In this document: piece after piece, positions 54,302-63,141 of the stretch | Layout: every line of letters begins with the position of its first letter | How positions within the stretch are numbered: the first letter of the stretch is position 1 | Source of the DNA: Stenotrophomonas rhizophila | GTDB taxonomy: Bacteria; Pseudomonadota; Gammaproteobacteria; Xanthomonadales; Xanthomonadaceae | Length of the DNA stretch: 64,000 bases | Reading direction: 5' to 3' | Assembly: GCF_000661955.1 (NCBI RefSeq) | Contig: NZ_CP007597.1 | Coordinates: 2,956,984 to 3,020,983, forward strand | Program-made: the position numbers and the translations under genes | The notes under the pieces: generated by a model | Seen by the model: the letters and a program-made list of their open reading frames with translations, nothing else | The model's database searches: none | What the model was told of the DNA's origin: nothing

Positions 54302-56536
54302 ATGACCGTTCCAACCGCATCGCCGCTGATCCGCCCCTCGCTGCTGAGCCTGGCCCTGCTTGCCGCGCTTGCCGGCCATGCGCCGTTGGTGCTGGCCGAG
54401 ACCGATCCGGGCGATGCAACCACGCTGGACACGGTCAAGGTCACCGCCGATGGCGACATCCCGACCTCGTACACCGTCAAGCAGGCCCGCACCGCGACCA
54501 AGCTGGACCTGTCGCTGCGCCACACCCCGCAGTCGGTCACCGTGCTCACCCGCCAGCGCCTGGACGACATGGGCCTGTTCGCCCTGTCCGACGTGATGGG
54601 CCAGGTCACCGGCGTGCACGTGTCGGTGACCGACAGCGAGCGCATCAGCTACATCTCGCGCGGCTATGCCATCAACAACTTCCAGATCGACGGCATGCTC
54701 AACACCTTCGGTGGGTCGATCAAGACCAACACCGACAGTGCGATCTACGAGCGCATCGAAGTGGTCCGCGGCGCCACCGGCCTGACCACCGGCGCCGGCG
54801 ATCCGTCGGGCACCGTCAACATGGTGCGCAAGCGCCCCACCGATGCGGTGGCGATGAGCGCCGGGATCACCGTGGGCCGCTGGGGCAACCAGCGCCTGGA
54901 AGCGGACATCGGCGGCCCGGTCGCCCTGGACGGTCGCGTGCGCGCGCGGTTCGTGGCCGCCAAGCAGCAGAGCGATTCGTTCCGCGATGTCTACGCGCTC
55001 GACAAGGACGTGTTCTACGGCATCGTGCAGGCCGACCTGGGCGACAGCACCCTTTTCGAGGTGGGCTATGAGTACCAGTCGCCGAAGACCACCGGCGTGA
55101 CCTGGGGCGTGGTGCCGTATTGGGGAGCCGACGGTACGCCGGCCAACCTGCCGCGTTCCACCAACATGTCCGCCGACTGGAGCAGCTGGCCGATCGTGGA
55201 GAAGACCACCTTCGCCCGCCTGGAGCAGCAGCTCGGCAATGGCTGGGCGATCAAGGCCGCCGCCACCCAGGCCAAGCGCGATACCGACGGCAGCGTCTGG
55301 TACGGCGCGGCCGGCTACCCGCGTGCGGACGGCACCGGCGTTACCGCCTATACCAGCCACTTCGCCGAACGCAGCGAAATGAAGGTGTTCGACCTCAACG
55401 TCAGCGGCCCGTTCCGTCTGTTCGGCCAGGAGCATGAGCTGGTGGCCGGCATCGGCCAGTCGGTGCGCGCCAGCGAGGTGCCCGACATCGACATCCCCGA
55501 CTTCCCGGCCAGCTATGTCCAGGTGCCCGATTGGCGCAACTGGACCGGCCAGGTCCCGCAGCTGCCGATCCAGCGCCTGGGCCGCATCGCCTCGGAAAAC
55601 GAACTGCGCCAGCGCGCCGCCTACGTGGCCGCCAAGCTGCAGTTGGCCGATCCATTGCTGGCGGTGCTGGGCGCGCGCTACGGCAGCTGGGAAACCCGTA
55701 CCTGGGCCTATAGCTATGACGCGGCCGGCAACCGCAACGGCGCCACCCGCGGCGGCTACAAGCCGGACGACTCGCTCACCCCGTACTTCGGCCTGATCTA
55801 CGATTTCACCCGGCAGCTCAGTGCCTACGCCAGCTACACCGACATTTTCCAGCCGCAGTCCTACCGCGACCGCAACAACAACTACCTGGAGCCGGTGGTC
55901 GGTGACATGTGGGAAGCGGGCCTGAAGGGCGAATTCTTCAACGGCCGCCTCAATGCCTCCGCGGCGGTGTTCAAGGGCGTCAAGGACAACGTGGCCGAAC
56001 TGGACGACGCGGTGCCGCCAGGCAGCCTGCCCGATGGCACCGATGCCTACCGCTCCACCGGCAAGGGCAACAAGGTCCGGGGCTGGGAAGTGGAGACCCA
56101 GGGCAGCATCACCGAAAACTGGAACATCTCGGCCGGCTTTGCCCATACCACCATCCGCAACCAGGCGGGCGTGTTGCAGAACACCACCAACCCGATCGAC
56201 ACCTTCCGCCTCAACACCAGCTGGCGTCCCAGCGGTGCCTGGGACCGGCTGTCGCTGGGCGGTGGCGTGAGCTGGCAGAGCAGCATCTACCGCAACAGCA
56301 CCAAGCCGCGCGCCGACTACCTGACCAGCGGCCGCACCGAATCGGCACGCATCACCCAGGACGCGTTCTACCTGGTCAATGTGTTTGCCGGCTACCGCTT
56401 CAACGACAATTTCTCGGCCCAGCTCAACATCAACAACCTGCTCGACAAGAAGTACTACAGCAACGTCGGTTTCTACAACGGCGTGTACTGGGGCGAGCCG
56501 CGCAACGTGATGTTGAACCTGCGCTGGAAGCTGTAA
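54302..56536 (+). CDS. TonB-dependent siderophore receptor
   Basis: This protein has 744 residues from the ATG at 54302, where a signal peptide starts (PSLLSLALLAALAGHAPLVLA). The plug begins after a TonB-box-like stretch (LDTVKVTADG) and contains TPQSVTVLTRQRLDDMGL, YISRGYAINNFQIDGM and YERIEVVRGATGLTTGAGDP, typical of FpvA/FhuE-like siderophore receptors. The barrel ends in LRWKL, with the final Leu in place of the usual Phe. It imports a ferric siderophore of unknown type across the outer membrane. Confidence 0.93.
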   Translation: MTVPTASPLIRPSLLSLALLAALAGHAPLVLAETDPGDATTLDTVKVTADGDIPTSYTVKQARTATKLDLSLRHTPQSVTVLTRQRLDDMGLFALSDVMGQVTGVHVSVTDSERISYISRGYAINNFQIDGMLNTFGGSIKTNTDSAIYERIEVVRGATGLTTGAGDPSGTVNMVRKRPTDAVAMSAGITVGRWGNQRLEADIGGPVALDGRVRARFVAAKQQSDSFRDVYALDKDVFYGIVQADLGDSTLFEVGYEYQSPKTTGVTWGVVPYWGADGTPANLPRSTNMSADWSSWPIVEKTTFARLEQQLGNGWAIKAAATQAKRDTDGSVWYGAAGYPRADGTGVTAYTSHFAERSEMKVFDLNVSGPFRLFGQEHELVAGIGQSVRASEVPDIDIPDFPASYVQVPDWRNWTGQVPQLPIQRLGRIASENELRQRAAYVAAKLQLADPLLAVLGARYGSWETRTWAYSYDAAGNRNGATRGGYKPDDSLTPYFGLIYDFTRQLSAYASYTDIFQPQSYRDRNNNYLEPVVGDMWEAGLKGEFFNGRLNASAAVFKGVKDNVAELDDAVPPGSLPDGTDAYRSTGKGNKVRGWEVETQGSITENWNISAGFAHTTIRNQAGVLQNTTNPIDTFRLNTSWRPSGAWDRLSLGGGVSWQSSIYRNSTKPRADYLTSGRTESARITQDAFYLVNVFAGYRFNDNFSAQLNINNLLDKKYYSNVGFYNGVYWGEPRNVMLNLRWKL

Positions 56537-56654
56537 CCGTTCTCCAAGGGAACGTTGCCTGGTGCAGCGACACGGCCACGGATGGCCACTTTTCCATGCA
56601 TCACCGGCCGCGGCCGGTGATGTCCGTTGTTCGACATGACATTGCAGGTTCCCC

Positions 56655-56978
56655 GTGGACAGCACGCCTGACGCCAGCTGGTTCAGCCGCTTCGGAAGTT
56701 TCTTCGCCCGCCCCTGGTTGGGGGTGGCGTCACGCTCGTTCGCCGCGATCTTCGGCGGCTACGCATTGGCCGCCACCTGCTCGATGTTCTTCGCCGTGGC
56801 CCTGCCCATCGCGCGCGGGCAGGCCGTGCTGACCGGGATGCTGGTGGCCATCGTGCTGTGCGCCTGCGCGGCGTTGTGGGCGTTCGCCACCCGTACCGCG
56901 CTGCGCGCATGGGTCGGCATCCTGATTCCCACCGCGCTGTTCTGGGTGGGTACCGAGCTGCTGAGGGCGGGCGCATGA
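56655..56978 (+). CDS. DUF3649 membrane protein (iron uptake operon)
   Basis: This 107-residue protein starts with a GTG at 56655. It has three hydrophobic segments (ASRSFAAIFGGYALAATCSM, LTGMLVAIVLCACAALWAFA, AWVGILIPTALFWVG). The size and the FGGYALAA block match DUF3649 proteins that accompany TonB receptors. Its stop overlaps the PepSY start (ATGA at 56975-56978). Confidence 0.82.
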   Translation: MDSTPDASWFSRFGSFFARPWLGVASRSFAAIFGGYALAATCSMFFAVALPIARGQAVLTGMLVAIVLCACAALWAFATRTALRAWVGILIPTALFWVGTELLRAGA

Positions 56979-58621
56979 AGAACGGATTCCGCCAATCGAT
57001 GGCGTGGCTGCACACCTGGACCGGGCTGCTGGTCGGCTGGCTGCTGTTGCTGATTTTCATGGCTGGCACGGCCAGCTACTACCGCGAAGAGATCAGCCGT
57101 TGGATGCGGCCGGAACTGCCGCGCAGTTCGGTGTCCAGCGAGGTGGCCGCCGAGCGCGCCATTGCGTTCCTGCAGCACAAGGCACCGCAGGCCGAAAGCT
57201 GGAACGTGACCCTGCCCGACCCGCGCAACCCGGCCATGCGGATGTTCTGGCGCAACCCCGAATCGATGGTCAAGCCGCCGGTGGAAGGCGAGAAGCGCCG
57301 CCGTGGCGGTGGCCGTTTCGGCGATGCCACCGTGGACCCGGGCACCGGCGAGGAAGTGGCCGCACGCGAAACCCGCGGCGGTGATTTCTTCTACCGCCTG
57401 CACTTCGACCTGCACTACATCCCCGTGTACTGGGCGCGCTATCTGGTGGGCTTCTGCGCGATGTTCATGCTGGTGGCGATCATCACCGGGGTGATCACCC
57501 ACAAGAAAATCTTCAAGGACTTCTTTACCTTCCGCAAGGACAAGGGCCTGCGTTCGTGGCTGGATTTCCACAACGTCAGCGCGGTGATGGCCCTGCCGTA
57601 TCACGCGATGATTACCTACACCGGCATCGTCACCCTGATGTTCATGTACCTGCCGTGGGGCGTGAACGTGGCTTACCCCAAGGATGAGGATGCGTTCTTC
57701 AGCGAGGCCTTCGCGCGCCTGGCCGATATCGACACACCGACCGAAGGCACGGCCACCGCACTGCCCATCCAGCAGTTGCTGGATGCCGCGCGCGCCGAGT
57801 GGAAGGGCGCCCAGGTGAGCGGCTTCACCCTGTACCACCCGGGTGGGGCCAATGCGGTGATCGATGTGTACCAGCGTGATGGCAAGCGGCTGTCGGTGGA
57901 TACGCCGTCGTTGCGCTATGACGCGGTGAGCGGCGCGCTGATCGAGGCCAGCCCGCTGTCCGGTGGCGCCACCCAGACCCGCGGGGTGATGTACGGCCTG
58001 CACCTGGCCCGCTTTGCCGACTGGGGACTGCGTGCGTTGTTCTTCGTGTCCGGCCTGATCGGCTGCCTGATGGTGGCCAGCGGCGTGGTGCTGTGGGCGG
58101 TCAAGGAACGGCCCAAGCATGCCAAGAGCGGAAAGATCGGCTTCGGCCTGCGCCTGGTGGACGCACTCAACATCGGCGCGGTCGCCGGCCTGCCGATCGC
58201 CTTCGCCGCCTACTTCTGGGGCAACCGGCTGCTGCCGGTGCAGATGGCCGAGCGCGCCGATGCCGAAGTGAACGTGTTCTTCTACGCCTGGGCTGCGGCC
58301 CTGCTGGCGGCCTTCATCTGGCCCAAGCGGCTGATGTGGGCATGGCAGCTGTACCTGGGCGCGGCGATGTTCCTGTTGATCCCGGTGATCAATGCCCTCA
58401 CCACCCACGCACACCTGGGCGTGACCCTGCGCACCGGCGACTGGGTGCTGGCCGGGTTCGACCTGATGATGCTGGCCTTCGGTGCGGTGCTGGCCTACTG
58501 CGCGCTGCGCATGCAGCGTTGGCAACCGGCGCTGAGCGCGGCGGAGAAGAAGAAGCGGCAGGCCGCCGCGGCGGCAGCAGCCAAGGCGCAGGAGAGCGCG
58601 AACGTGGAGGCCAACGCATGA
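56975..58621 (+). CDS. PepSY-associated transmembrane protein, likely ferric-siderophore reductase
   Basis: This 548-residue protein has four or more large membrane segments and the PepSY_TM layout: MAWLHTWTGLLVGWLLLLIF near the start, RLHFDLHYIPVYWARYLVGF, WLDFHNVSAVMALPYHAMITY, and a C-terminal membrane series. Conserved His residues in helices could bind haem. Homologues in siderophore operons (for example the FoxB/FpvG type) reduce ferric siderophores at the inner membrane. The C-terminus is an Ala/Lys-rich tail. It overlaps its neighbours on both sides by four bases. Confidence 0.87.
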   Translation: MKNGFRQSMAWLHTWTGLLVGWLLLLIFMAGTASYYREEISRWMRPELPRSSVSSEVAAERAIAFLQHKAPQAESWNVTLPDPRNPAMRMFWRNPESMVKPPVEGEKRRRGGGRFGDATVDPGTGEEVAARETRGGDFFYRLHFDLHYIPVYWARYLVGFCAMFMLVAIITGVITHKKIFKDFFTFRKDKGLRSWLDFHNVSAVMALPYHAMITYTGIVTLMFMYLPWGVNVAYPKDEDAFFSEAFARLADIDTPTEGTATALPIQQLLDAARAEWKGAQVSGFTLYHPGGANAVIDVYQRDGKRLSVDTPSLRYDAVSGALIEASPLSGGATQTRGVMYGLHLARFADWGLRALFFVSGLIGCLMVASGVVLWAVKERPKHAKSGKIGFGLRLVDALNIGAVAGLPIAFAAYFWGNRLLPVQMAERADAEVNVFFYAWAAALLAAFIWPKRLMWAWQLYLGAAMFLLIPVINALTTHAHLGVTLRTGDWVLAGFDLMMLAFGAVLAYCALRMQRWQPALSAAEKKKRQAAAAAAAKAQESANVEANA

Positions 58622-58953
58622 TGCTGCTGGCCCTCACCGTGAGCTTCTCGGCCTTTACCGCGCTGTCGCTGGCCATGGACAAGCACCAGCTGGACCTGCA
58701 CGGCAAGGCGCCGGCCAGCCCGGCACGCATGCGCCTGTGGCGTTGGCTGGGCTGGGCGCTGCTGACGCTGTCGTTCGTGCTGTGCGTATGGGACCACGGC
58801 TGGGCCGCCGGTCCGGTGCTGTGGCTGGGTGCGATGACGGTCAGCGGCATGCTGATCGCCTTCGGCCTGTACCCGTTCCGGCCACGCTGGATCGCCCCGT
58901 TGGCGTGGGCATTGCCGGTGATCGGGTTGGCGGTGGCGCTGCTCGCACACTGA
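58618..58953 (+). CDS. DUF3325 membrane protein (iron uptake operon)
   Basis: This 111-residue protein starts at the ATG at 58618, which overlaps the PepSY stop. It has three membrane segments (MLLALTVSFSAFTALSLAMD, LGWALLTLSFVLCVWD, WIAPLAWALPVIGLAVALLA) and the MDKHQLDLHG motif typical of DUF3325. It is the last gene of the receptor-DUF3649-PepSY-DUF3325 operon. Its exact role is unknown. Confidence 0.85.
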   Translation: MMLLALTVSFSAFTALSLAMDKHQLDLHGKAPASPARMRLWRWLGWALLTLSFVLCVWDHGWAAGPVLWLGAMTVSGMLIAFGLYPFRPRWIAPLAWALPVIGLAVALLAH

Positions 58954-58968
58954 CCGGCGGCCGAACGG

Positions 58969-59037
58969 GTAGAGCCGACCGTTGGTCGGCTATCGCCATG
59001 CCCGAACGGAAAACAGCCGACCAACGGTCGGCTCTAC
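58969..59037. repeat. Inverted pair of SMAG hairpins
   Basis: GTAGAGCCGACCGTTGGTCGG (58969-58991) and its inverted copy (59015-59037) are separated by about 23 bases, so they can form two small hairpins or one large one. They lie between the convergent DUF3325 and acetyltransferase genes and probably end both transcripts. Confidence 0.85.
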
Positions 59038-59051
59038 CGTGACCGGCAGCG

Positions 59052-59588
59052 TCAGGGGACCAGCGAAAACACGTGCGCCGGTGCGGCCATGTCGTCGATG
59101 ACCAGGCGGTTGCGCGCCACGCACTCGTGCAGCGCACCGGACTTCACCGCGACCCGTTCGCTGGCCAGGTTGCCCACCGCTACGACGATCTCCACGCGCT
59201 GCAGCTGCAGCGACCCGAATGCGTGGGCCGCAAGTGCCTGCACGACGCGGGTGGCAACGCCCTGGCCCTGCCCCGCCTGCCGCACCCAGTACCCCAGGTT
59301 GCAGAAGCGATGATCGCGCCGGATGGCGTTCAATCCGGCGCCGCCCAGAAACGCACCGGTGGCCGGGTCGAACACGCCGTACTCGTACGCCGTGCCCGCC
59401 TCCCAGCCTTCGCGGCACGCCTGGAACCACTGCAGCGCCTGGTCGTCGCGGTAGTCCACCGAGGACCACGGCATCCAGCGCCGCATGCCCTCGGCCGATT
59501 CCCGCACCGCCGCGGCGAAGGCGGCGGCATCGGTGTCCTCGAAGGGACGCAGCAGCAGTCCGTGGGTGTGGAGGTGGCGATCGTCCAT
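59052..59588 (-). CDS. GNAT-family acetyltransferase (RimJ/RimL type)
   Basis: This protein has 178 residues from the ATG at 59588, which has AAGGG four bases upstream. An ATG at 59606 overlapping the rlmKL stop (ATGA) is the alternative. The acetyl-CoA-binding loop is RQAGQGQGVATRVVQALAAH, followed by LQRVEIVVAVGNLASERVAVKSG, as in RimJ/RimL-like enzymes that acetylate protein N-termini or small amines. The target is unknown. Confidence 0.87.
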   Translation of the reverse strand: MDDRHLHTHGLLLRPFEDTDAAAFAAAVRESAEGMRRWMPWSSVDYRDDQALQWFQACREGWEAGTAYEYGVFDPATGAFLGGAGLNAIRRDHRFCNLGYWVRQAGQGQGVATRVVQALAAHAFGSLQLQRVEIVVAVGNLASERVAVKSGALHECVARNRLVIDDMAAPAHVFSLVP

Positions 59589-59602
59589 GCGGCCCTTTTC
59601 CG

Positions 59603-61747
59603 TCATGCGCCGTAGCGGCGCAGTTCCCATGCACGGTGGATGCGCGGGTTGCGCTCGAAGTCATCGCCGATGGTATCGGCGGAGATCTCCTTGCACTCGG
59701 CGAACTCCTTGATCGCTTCTTCGTCCAGCTTGAAGCGGCGGAAGTTGTTGGAGAAGTACAGCACGCCTTCCGGGCTCAACCGCGCCACGGCCGCGCGCAG
59801 CAGGCGCACGTGCTCGCGCTGCACGTCGAAGTCTTCGGCGCGCGCGGAGTTGGAGAAGGTCGGCGGATCGCAGAAGATCACGTCGAAGCGGTGCCGCTCG
59901 GCCTCCAGCCACGCCAGCGCATCGGCCTGGATCAGCTGGTGCTGGCTGCCGCCCTTGCCGTTCAAGGCCAGGTTGTCGGCGCACCACTGCAGGTAGGTGC
60001 CGGACAGGTCCACGCTGGTGGTCGATGCCGCACCGGCCACCGCCGCCTGCACACTGGCCACGCCGGTGTAGCAGAACAGGTTGAGGAAGCGCTTGCCGAT
60101 GGCCTCCTGGGCCATGTGCCAGCGCAACGGACGGTGGTCCAGGAACAGGCCGGTGTCGAGGTAATCGAACAGGTTCACACGCAGCAGCGCGTCGTTCTCG
60201 CGCACCAGCACGAACTCGCCACGCTGCTCGAAACGACCGTACTTGCTGCCGCCCTTACCGCGTTCGCGCGACTTCAGTGCGACCTGCTCGGCCGGCACCT
60301 GGAACACCTCGCGCGCGGCCGACAACAGCTCGTTGCGGCGGCGGCGCACGTCCACGTCGGGAATGGTGGCCGGTGCAGCGTATTCCTGCACGTGCAGGAA
60401 GGTACGGCGCGCGCCGGCATCTTCTTCGTAGACGTCGATGGCGGCGGCGTATTCGGGCAGGTCGGCATCGTAGACGCGGTAGCAGGTGATCGCTTCGCGT
60501 GCGCGCCAGTTCTTGAACTTCTTGATGTTCTTGCGCAGGCGGTTGGCCACCATCTGCGCGCCTTCGCTGAGCTCACGCGGCTGCCCGGCGTTCTCGCGCT
60601 GCGGCACCGCGATGGGGTCGCAGACGATCAGCGCGCACTCGATGGCGCCGTTGAACAGCTGGTACTTCTTGTTGGCGCGCAGGCCGGTGGCGAAGGCCAG
60701 GTCGGCGCTGCCGCACAACAGGCTGGCGCGCCACTGCGGCACCGCGCGCTTGAGCGCGTCGCCGAGCTGGCGGTACAGCACCGCATCGGCGGCCAGGCGC
60801 TCGTCATAGGGCGGGTTGCAGACCACGCAGCCGGTCTCCTGCGGCGGCACCTGCACATCGGTGATGTCGCGCACGCCGAACCAGATGGCGTGGCCCACAC
60901 CGGCCGTTTCGGCGTTCTGCTTGGCCGCATGGATGGCGTGCGGATCGACGTCGCTGCCGTGGATCACCTGCTTGAGTGCACTGCGGCCGGCGGTTTCGCG
61001 GGCGCGCGCTTCCTCCATCAGGCTGTTCCAGGCGTCGCGGTCGAAGCCCAGCCAGCGGCTCGGCGGAATGCTGCCGTGGCGCTGCAGGCCCGGGGCCACG
61101 TCGGCGGCCATCAAGGCACCTTCGATCAACAGGGTGCCGCTGCCGCACATCGGGTCGAGCAGGCCACCGCCTTCGCTGTGGATCTTCGGCCAGTTGGCGC
61201 GCAGCAGCACGGCGGCGGCCAGGTTTTCCTTCAGCGGCGCATCGTTCTGCGCCATGCGCCAGCCGCGGCGGTGCATCGGGCCACCGCCCAGGTCGATCGA
61301 GATCGTGGCCCGGCCCTTGCGCAGCGACAGGTTGATGCGCACGTCCGGGAAGTCGGTGTTGACCGACGGCCGCTCCAGGCCCTGCGAACGCAGGCTGTCG
61401 ACCACGCCGTCCTTGACCCGCTGGGCGGCGAAGCGCGCGTGGGTGATTTCGGTCCCGGAGACGTGCGCGTCCACCGACAGGGTCAGCTCGGGGCTGATGT
61501 GCTGCTCCCACGCCATCGCCGACACGCCCTGGTAGAGCGAGCCTTCATCGGGGCAGTCGAACTCGGTCAGCGGCCACAGCACCCGGCTGGCCAGGCGCGA
61601 CCACAGCACCACGCGCTGCGCCTGCGCCAGTTCGCCCTCGGCGTTGACGCCGGAAATGGTGGCGGTGGCCTTTTCCAGGCCAAGCGCCAACAGTTCGTCG
61701 GCAAGCAGGTACTCCAGGCCCTTGGCGCAGGAAACAAAGAATTTCAC
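59603..61747 (-). CDS. rlmL: Bifunctional 23S rRNA methyltransferase (m2G2445/m7G2069)
   Basis: This protein has 714 residues from a GTG at 61747, where the conserved start [18 protein letters not shown] begins; the upstream frame is not conserved in character. The N-terminal half has a THUMP domain and the RlmL methyltransferase with [19 protein letters not shown] and the catalytic CNPPYDERL. The C-terminal half is the RlmK methyltransferase ([34 protein letters not shown]). The fused form and length match gamma-proteobacterial RlmKL. Confidence 0.95.
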   Translation of the reverse strand: MKFFVSCAKGLEYLLADELLALGLEKATATISGVNAEGELAQAQRVVLWSRLASRVLWPLTEFDCPDEGSLYQGVSAMAWEQHISPELTLSVDAHVSGTEITHARFAAQRVKDGVVDSLRSQGLERPSVNTDFPDVRINLSLRKGRATISIDLGGGPMHRRGWRMAQNDAPLKENLAAAVLLRANWPKIHSEGGGLLDPMCGSGTLLIEGALMAADVAPGLQRHGSIPPSRWLGFDRDAWNSLMEEARARETAGRSALKQVIHGSDVDPHAIHAAKQNAETAGVGHAIWFGVRDITDVQVPPQETGCVVCNPPYDERLAADAVLYRQLGDALKRAVPQWRASLLCGSADLAFATGLRANKKYQLFNGAIECALIVCDPIAVPQRENAGQPRELSEGAQMVANRLRKNIKKFKNWRAREAITCYRVYDADLPEYAAAIDVYEEDAGARRTFLHVQEYAAPATIPDVDVRRRRNELLSAAREVFQVPAEQVALKSRERGKGGSKYGRFEQRGEFVLVRENDALLRVNLFDYLDTGLFLDHRPLRWHMAQEAIGKRFLNLFCYTGVASVQAAVAGAASTTSVDLSGTYLQWCADNLALNGKGGSQHQLIQADALAWLEAERHRFDVIFCDPPTFSNSARAEDFDVQREHVRLLRAAVARLSPEGVLYFSNNFRRFKLDEEAIKEFAECKEISADTIGDDFERNPRIHRAWELRRYGA

Positions 61748-61912
61748 AGGATCGGTATCGCAGGTCAGCGGAGAAGGGGTGCCCTCGGGCACGGCAAGCA
61801 GCCCGGCGCGGGCGCCAGGAGGGCCATTGTACGTGACCGGGGCAGGATCGCCCCGACGGCGCGGCCGGACCACCGGATCCGGGGCACGGCCCCACGGCAG
61901 GTCGCTCCGCCG

Positions 61913-62440
61913 TCACAACGACAGCAGCAATTCCTCGAACGCCCGGGCCGACACTTCGACGTGATTGTTCAGCCGGTGCCCGTCATCGACCAGCAGCAGC
62001 CGCGCCGAGCGGGCCTGGGCCCAGGCGATCACCTGTGCGGCGGGAATCAGCTCGTCATGCCAGGCATGCACCACGCTGGTGGGCACCGGGGCCGCGTCCA
62101 GGGCCGACATCGGGCCCATGGTGGTGGGCGGCACCATCAGGAACAGGCCCCGGGTGGGAACCTGCAGCGAGGCGATCGCCGAGATGTAGGCGCCCAGGCT
62201 GGAGCCGGCCAGCACCACCGGTCCGCGCTGCGCGGCGCCGGCGGCCAGCTCTAGCAGCCGCTGCAGGCGCGCACGCACGTCGCCCACGCTGCTTACCGCG
62301 CGCATCGCGTCGAGGTCGGTGTAGTCGGGGCGTTCATGGGTCCAGCCCAGACGCTGGGCGACCTCGGCCAGCGCGGTCACCTTGGTGGCGTCCGGGCCGC
62401 TCTCAAAGCCGTGGGAAAGGATGCAGTGGCCGCGGCTCAT
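61913..62440 (-). CDS. Small alpha/beta hydrolase (YqiA/YcfP-like)
   Basis: This protein has 175 residues from the ATG at 62440. It starts with the oxyanion-loop motif CILSHGFESGPDATK, has the nucleophile elbow VLAGSSLGAY, an acidic residue in WHDELIP and the final His in VDDGHRLNNH. That is a full Ser-Asp-His triad on a minimal hydrolase core. It is divergent from the amidase gene across 57 bases. The substrate is unknown. Confidence 0.82.
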   Translation of the reverse strand: MSRGHCILSHGFESGPDATKVTALAEVAQRLGWTHERPDYTDLDAMRAVSSVGDVRARLQRLLELAAGAAQRGPVVLAGSSLGAYISAIASLQVPTRGLFLMVPPTTMGPMSALDAAPVPTSVVHAWHDELIPAAQVIAWAQARSARLLLVDDGHRLNNHVEVSARAFEELLLSL

Positions 62441-62497
62441 GCACGCACCGGGCAGGAATCGATTTGAGCGTTCATGGCGGAATGCTAGCATCGCGCC

Positions 62498-63067
62498 ATG
62501 CCCGGCCGCGCCCCGCCACCGATCGATCCGCAGCCCCTGCCCTACCAGGACAGCCTGCAGGCGCGTGTGCCGGCGCAGGTCGACCTGGTGGTGATCCACT
62601 GCACCGAACTGCCCGACCTGGCGATGGCGCGCGCATACGGCGAGCGCGTGCTGTACGACAGCGGCAGCGGCAACAGCGGGCACTTCTACATCGACCGTGA
62701 CGGCCGCATCGTGCAGTACGTGGCGGTGGACCGGGTGGCGCACCATGTCAGCGGCTACAACCCGCGCTCGATCGGTATCGAGCTGGTCAACCGCGGGCGC
62801 TACCCGCACTGGCTGGATTCGCGCCATCAGGCCATGGACGAGCCCTACGCCGACGCCCAGATCGCCGCGCTGATCGACCTGCTTCAGCACCTGTGCCAGA
62901 CCCTGCCAGCACTGCAGTACATCGCCGGGCACGAGTGGCTGGACACGCGCGAGGAAGTGGCCAGCGACGATCCCGAACGGCGGGTGCCGCGCAAACGCGA
63001 CCCGGGTCCGTTGTTCCCGTGGCCACGGGTGTTGGCGGCGGTGGCGCTGCAGGAAATGCGGGGGTGA
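62498..63067 (+). CDS. N-acetylmuramoyl-L-alanine amidase, AmpD-like
   Basis: This 189-residue protein has the three zinc ligands of Amidase_2: His34 (LVVIHCTE), His145 (YIAGHEWLDT) and Asp168 (KRDPGPLFPW). SGHFYIDRDGRIVQYV and SIGIELVN are conserved blocks of the AmpD group. There is no signal peptide, so it probably acts in the cytoplasm on muropeptides during cell-wall recycling. Confidence 0.9.
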   Translation: MPGRAPPPIDPQPLPYQDSLQARVPAQVDLVVIHCTELPDLAMARAYGERVLYDSGSGNSGHFYIDRDGRIVQYVAVDRVAHHVSGYNPRSIGIELVNRGRYPHWLDSRHQAMDEPYADAQIAALIDLLQHLCQTLPALQYIAGHEWLDTREEVASDDPERRVPRKRDPGPLFPWPRVLAAVALQEMRG

Positions 63068-63073
63068 ATCGGG

Positions 63074-63130
63074 GTTGCCGGGCAGAGCCCGGCACTACCG
63101 GTTTGGTTGCCGGGCAGAGCCCGGCACTAC
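63074..63130 (-). repeat. Two direct SMAG hairpins
   Basis: GTTGCCGGGCAGAGCCCGGC followed by ACTAC occurs twice, 35 bases apart, reading as GTAG-headed hairpins on the minus strand. They fill the gap between the convergent amidase and sulfurtransferase genes. Confidence 0.85.
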
Positions 63131-63141
63131 GGGTGCGGGCA

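Noticed and set aside
54024-54305. A 93-codon gene overlapping the siderophore receptor start
   Set aside because: It starts within the Fur box, and its Pro/Arg/Ala-rich sequence looks like translated noncoding GC-rich DNA.
59219-62254. A plus-strand open frame of about 1010 codons opposite rlmKL
   Set aside because: Antisense shadow of a conserved methyltransferase gene, with no recognisable domains and His/Arg/Gln-rich composition.
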